This document shows positions 5,210-8,344 of a stretch of 8,344 nucleotides of DNA, one piece after another (within the stretch, counting starts at the first letter, position 1; every line of letters begins with the position of its first letter). The position numbers and the translations under genes are program-made. The notes beneath the pieces were generated by a model, which was not told the DNA's origin, did no database searches, and was given only the letters and a program-made list of their open reading frames with translations. Where the stretch lies: contig ONYJ01000166.1 of NCBI GenBank assembly GCA_900322025.1, positions 1 to 8,344 of the forward strand, given 5' to 3'. This DNA is from an uncultured Bacteroidales bacterium. GTDB lineage: Bacteria > Bacteroidota > Bacteroidia > Bacteroidales > UBA932.

Positions 5210-6442
5210 ATGTTTGACAGGAAAAAATTCATATGGGCTTTTTCTCTTTTAGGCAGGGAACTGGAAAGGTTGGCTACTCTGCTACATGCCGGTGGTGACG
5301 GTGCAGATGAGCAGGAATTTTTGCAGTTATGCTGTATGGCTAATGAGGAGAACTTGTTCTTTAGCAGATTTATGCAGGCTACGGCCCTGAGAAAAATAGC
5401 GGAGAACTACCTTACGGAGCAATCTTTAAACACACTGTTGTCTTATTCAGATAGGCCGAAAAGTTTCTCTGATTTTGAAGGTGATTATGAAGCAGAGACT
5501 AAAGCAGGAGAGAATGCTTTGAGAATTAGAATGGCAGATAAAACCGTGGGCATAATAATGGCAGGAAATATTCCTGCAGTGGGTTTTCACGAACTTTTAT
5601 CGGCTCTTTCTACTGGTGCTAAGGTGAGGGTAAAGCTGTCTTCAAAAGATGGGTATATTATACCTGCTATAATAAAAGTTTTGGCTTCTATTGCTCCCGA
5701 TATTGCGTCCAGAGTAGTATTTGAATCGCCTGTAGCAGAAACTTTTTTGCATGGCAAGAGCTGGCCTTTTTTTATAGATCGTAAGATAGATTTTCTTCTT
5801 TTTAGTGGTTCTGATTCTGTAAAGGTTATGATACAAGAAGAATTTCCGGGGGTTTCTATACTGGCAAGAGGAGAGCGTTTCAGTTTTTCTGTTCTTACAG
5901 GAAAAGAGACAGACAGAGAACTTGAATTTTTGGCAGAGGATATGTTTCTGTACTGCGGTTTAGGGTGCAGGAGTTCGTCTTATCTGTTTGTTCCGGAAGA
6001 GTTTAACCTGAGCCGCATAGCAGATGCCTCAAAATCTATCGGAGAATACATTAAAGAAATTCTGCCTTGGACTAATTCTTACAATCGTTTACGGGCTGTG
6101 GCCGCAATGGAGGATAGGTTGATGCCGAATTCCTATTTTTTGGCTAAAGATGTGCCTGATGGACAGTTTGTAGATGGTGGCTTTTTTTTGCTGGAAAACT
6201 CTGCTCTTCCTTTTCCACCTTTAGGCTCTGTGAGGTTTACAGCCTACAATACAGAAGCAGATATAGAAAGTTTCTGTCAAACTTATAGAGATAAAATACA
6301 GAAAAAATATACTAACTTTGGTTTTGCTCAGGCTCCTGCTACAGACGATTGGATGGATGGTGTAAATACCGTACAAGCCATCTTAGCAGGGTGCCTGAAG
6401 AATAAATCTTTTGAAAACAATGGCTGCAATTTTAAAATATAA
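5210..6442 (+). CDS. LuxC-like acyl-CoA reductase
   Basis: A 410-residue protein of the LuxC/acyl-CoA reductase family (PF05893), related to aldehyde dehydrogenases. Members reduce activated fatty acyl groups to aldehydes with NADPH. Visible motifs are GNIPAVGFHELL (119-130), KLSSKD (142-147), FSGSD (198-202), a basic ARGERFSFSVLTGKET stretch (219-234), and GLGCRSSS (250-257), where Cys253 is the likely acyl-accepting nucleophile. There is no signal peptide or membrane segment. The luxD and luxE partners of the bioluminescence system are absent nearby, so this is a stand-alone version with unknown natural substrate. It is first in an operon, and its last 23 bases overlap the next gene. The family is secure; a fatty acyl substrate is inferred from homologues, and an acyl-phosphate or other thioester substrate is possible. 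Confidence 0.88.
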   Translation: MFDRKKFIWAFSLLGRELERLATLLHAGGDGADEQEFLQLCCMANEENLFFSRFMQATALRKIAENYLTEQSLNTLLSYSDRPKSFSDFEGDYEAETKAGENALRIRMADKTVGIIMAGNIPAVGFHELLSALSTGAKVRVKLSSKDGYIIPAIIKVLASIAPDIASRVVFESPVAETFLHGKSWPFFIDRKIDFLLFSGSDSVKVMIQEEFPGVSILARGERFSFSVLTGKETDRELEFLAEDMFLYCGLGCRSSSYLFVPEEFNLSRIADASKSIGEYIKEILPWTNSYNRLRAVAAMEDRLMPNSYFLAKDVPDGQFVDGGFFLLENSALPFPPLGSVRFTAYNTEADIESFCQTYRDKIQKKYTNFGFAQAPATDDWMDGVNTVQAILAGCLKNKSFENNGCNFKI

Positions 6443-6878
6443 GGTTACTTTTCCTTCCAGTAAAACGTTTTTTAGAGAATACGAACTTTCAGACGATATG
6501 TCTTTGTTTGCTCTTAATAAATTCTTGGTAAACGATTTAGATTTTGCGCCGGATCAAATGGTGGCGTTCCGAGGTTTGGATACAGGTGGTAAAGTGGTGG
6601 CTATGTGGGGGATGTTCGATTTAGGGAGTGGTACCATAGACGGTGTAAGCTTAGAAAAGACATTAGCCTTGGGCGTTACAACACTTCACTATGTGTTTGA
6701 TATTACAAAGAACAAGTACATGGTTCTCCATTACAAGGGAGAGGCGGAGAGGGCTTTTCATGTTTCTTATCCGCGGCTTGTTGCCGAACTGGGTAGAATA
6801 CCAGGGCAGTTCGATGATAAGTTTGATGCTTTGGATAATTTTACTCCGGAAATAGGAGAAGAGTTGGAGGATGTATGA
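6420..6878 (+). CDS. Small acidic-tailed protein, pRiA4b ORF-3-like
   Basis: A 152-residue soluble protein that I place tentatively in the plasmid pRiA4b ORF-3-like/IS1096 TnpR-like group (PF07929). The resemblance lies in an opening beta strand and FFREYEL (17-23), a helix leading into LDFAPDQM (40-47), a central block with SLEKTLALG (77-85), LHYVFDI (89-95), and an acidic tail (131-152). Despite the family names there is no transposase or resolvase motif and no sign of a mobile element. The function of these proteins is unknown. An in-frame TTG at 6411 is a weaker start; ATG 6420 is preferred. It begins inside the end of the acyl-CoA reductase gene (23-base overlap) and ends with an ATGA overlap into miaA, so all three are probably translationally coupled. 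The gene is real; the family call is moderate. Confidence 0.7.
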   Translation: MAAILKYKVTFPSSKTFFREYELSDDMSLFALNKFLVNDLDFAPDQMVAFRGLDTGGKVVAMWGMFDLGSGTIDGVSLEKTLALGVTTLHYVFDITKNKYMVLHYKGEAERAFHVSYPRLVAELGRIPGQFDDKFDALDNFTPEIGEELEDV

Positions 6879-7810
6879 CAGGCTCCGAACCAAGTAAACT
6901 TCTTACCATAATACTTGGCCCAACTGCGGTTGGTAAAACAGACTATGCGATTCGTTTAGCCAAGGAAATAGGTTCTCCCATAATCAATTGCGATTCTCGT
7001 CAGATTTTCCAAGAAATGACAATAGGTACTGCGGTTCCTTCCAAGCAGCAACTATTGGAGGTGAAACACTATTTTATTCAAACAAAATCTATTGTGGAGC
7101 GTTATGCTGCCGGGCAGTATGAACTGGACGCTTTGGAACTACTGGAAGAGTTGTTCAAAAAGCACAGACAGGTTGTAATGTGCGGGGGAAGCGGACTGTA
7201 TATAGATGCAGTGTGTAATGGGCTTGATGCTTTTCCTCTACCCGATATGGAACTTCGTAATCGTTTGAATAGTAGATATCAGAGAGAAGGTATAGAGTCT
7301 TTGAGATTTGAACTGAAACAGTTAGACCCCAAGACTTACGAAACTGTGGACATAGCTAACCCTCAGAGAATAATCAGGGCTTTAGAAGTAACTATTCAAA
7401 CCGGTCGCCGATACTCCGATTGGAAAACTCGCGATTCTGTAAATAGCTGCTTTGCAGAACCTTCCGCTTCTAAGCGCAACTTTTCTATAGAGAAGATTGG
7501 CTTGTGTATGGAACGGGAGAAATTGTATAATCGTATAAATCGGAGGGTAGATGAGATGATGGCGGAAGGGCTCGAAAACGAAGTTAGATCTTTAGACAAG
7601 TTCAGGTATAAAGATGGTGTTTTATGTTCCGATCTTACTCATATACCAGCTTTAAGAACAGTGGGTTATAGAGAGATTTTCGATTATTTCGACGGTAAGC
7701 ATTCTTTATCAGAGGCTATTCAGGCCATTAAAACAAACACAAGACACTACGCCAAAAGGCAGATGTCTTATTGGCGCAGAGATAAGAGCATAAAGTGGAT
7801 AGAGGTATAA
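6875..7810 (+). CDS. miaA: tRNA dimethylallyltransferase
   Basis: A 311-residue enzyme that transfers a dimethylallyl group from DMAPP to N6 of adenosine 37 in tRNAs reading U-starting codons. Motifs are all present: P-loop GPTAVGKT (15-22), DSRQ (40-43) with the presumed general base Asp40, AAGQYE (78-83), GGSGLYIDA (104-112), NPQRIIRALE (162-171), VGYRE (263-267), and a C-terminal RHYAKRQMSYWRRD (290-303) matching the usual R-Q-TWF tRNA and pyrophosphate segment with YW in place of WF. Length is standard. The start overlaps the preceding stop (ATGA), with GGAGG at 6866-6870 four bases before the ATG. It is last in the operon. No terminator hairpin separates it from the convergent recQ, only 7 bases away. 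Confidence 0.96.
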   Translation: MTGSEPSKLLTIILGPTAVGKTDYAIRLAKEIGSPIINCDSRQIFQEMTIGTAVPSKQQLLEVKHYFIQTKSIVERYAAGQYELDALELLEELFKKHRQVVMCGGSGLYIDAVCNGLDAFPLPDMELRNRLNSRYQREGIESLRFELKQLDPKTYETVDIANPQRIIRALEVTIQTGRRYSDWKTRDSVNSCFAEPSASKRNFSIEKIGLCMEREKLYNRINRRVDEMMAEGLENEVRSLDKFRYKDGVLCSDLTHIPALRTVGYREIFDYFDGKHSLSEAIQAIKTNTRHYAKRQMSYWRRDKSIKWIEV

Positions 7811-7817
7811 GGTTCTT

Positions 7818-8344
7818 CTAATAACCGTTAGCAATTTCTGTGAGGAATTTTATGCGTATAAGCCTAATTTCCTCTTCTGTATAATCTGGTCCGAGGGCCT
7901 TCATGGCTTCTATTATGGAGTCTGATTCTGCCTCTTCCTTAAAGTAGCTGTAGATATCGTCTATTTTATCTTCATCAACTGTTTGGCGTATGTAATAGTC
8001 TATTTTTATGCGGTTTCCGGCAGCTACCATAGCTTCTATCTTGGTTAGCAGTTCGTCCATATCCAAATCTTTCATGCGCGCTATTTCGTCTAAAGGAACG
8101 TGCATGTCTGTGTTATGAATAATGAATCTGCTTATGTTAGAACTGTCTTCTGTGCTGCGGATTTTGAAATCGAAATCATCCGGACGCAGAATTTCGTTTT
8201 CTTCTACATATTTTTTGATGAGTTCTATAAATGGTAGTCCGTATTTATCTGCCTTGCCTTTACCAACTCCGGAGCAGCTGGTAAGTTCGTCAATTGTAAT
8301 AGGAAAGAAGATGGTCATATCTTCCAGGGCTGGGTCTGCAGAGA
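7818..8344 (-). CDS. recQ: ATP-dependent DNA helicase RecQ, C-terminal part
   Basis: The frame stays open to the right edge of the window, so this is only the last 174 residues of a larger protein; the ATG at 8318 is internal, since the codons before it (SADPALED) continue a typical RecQ sequence. The fragment opens in the HRDC domain: DPALEDM, a helix, then GVGKGKADKYG (25-35), a helix-hairpin-helix-like DNA-binding turn. After a polar linker comes a C-terminal helix-turn-helix domain of the HTH_40 type found on Bacteroidetes RecQ proteins (VPLDEIA, MDELLTKIEAMV, then IDDIYSYFKE and YTEEEIRLIRIKFLTE). RecQ unwinds DNA 3' to 5' in recombination and fork repair. The helicase core and zinc-binding domain lie outside the window, so activity cannot be judged. 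It converges with miaA at a 7-base gap. Confidence 0.93.
   Translation of the reverse strand, partial: SADPALEDMTIFFPITIDELTSCSGVGKGKADKYGLPFIELIKKYVEENEILRPDDFDFKIRSTEDSSNISRFIIHNTDMHVPLDEIARMKDLDMDELLTKIEAMVAAGNRIKIDYYIRQTVDEDKIDDIYSYFKEEAESDSIIEAMKALGPDYTEEEIRLIRIKFLTEIANGY

Noticed and set aside
5209..5216. TATGTTTG, a perfect -7-box match.
   Set aside because: It contains the start codon of the acyl-CoA reductase gene (ATG TTT GAC), so it cannot be that gene's promoter; the upstream TAAATTTG is better placed.
6420..6878. Possible mobile element, because related proteins are named after plasmid and IS1096 genes.
   Set aside because: There is no transposase or recombinase motif, no terminal inverted repeats or target duplications, and the gene is embedded in a coupled operon.
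7811..7817. Possible bidirectional terminator between miaA and recQ.
   Set aside because: The gap is only seven bases and no GC-rich hairpin spans the two stop codons.

Overview
The window looks like a Bacteroidales-type Bacteroidetes chromosome. The evidence is the short, ACT-less SerA with lysines where the catalytic histidine should be, the serC-serA-DUF1015 order, the RecQ tail with a C-terminal helix-turn-helix domain, and several TAnnTTTG -7 promoter elements. I cannot name a genus. Apart from the first 385 bases the window is densely coding. I see no insertion sequence, CRISPR array, rRNA or intact tRNA.

Layout. Bases 1-385 hold no convincing protein gene but several hairpins, including two rho-independent-type terminators on the + strand (58-90 and 239-280). 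A small exported outer-membrane beta-barrel protein follows (386-994, +). It meets the leftward block at a shared hairpin (1001-1029) that can terminate transcription from both sides. The leftward block, in transcription order, is a YigZ/IMPACT-family protein (5091-4456), then serC (4377-3280), serA (3255-2332) and a DUF1015 protein (2326-1076). The last three are tightly spaced and probably one operon with its own promoter just upstream of serC. A divergent 118-base intergenic region (5092-5209) carries a good Bacteroidetes-type promoter driving a rightward operon of three overlapping genes: a LuxC-like acyl-CoA reductase (5210-6442), a small PF07929-like protein (6420-6878) and miaA (6875-7810). 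The window ends in the C-terminal part of recQ on the - strand, convergent with miaA and separated from it by only 7 bases.

How the genes fit together. SerA oxidises 3-phosphoglycerate and SerC transaminates the product to phosphoserine. No phosphoserine phosphatase (SerB) is in the cluster, and the third gene is the uncharacterised DUF1015 protein, which makes it the most interesting candidate here for an unassigned role in serine metabolism. The rightward operon joins a fatty-acyl-type reductase to a tRNA-modification enzyme through a small unknown protein. The overlaps imply coupled expression, but no shared pathway is obvious. Most of the window is core-genome housekeeping. I found no convincing new defence or mobile system.
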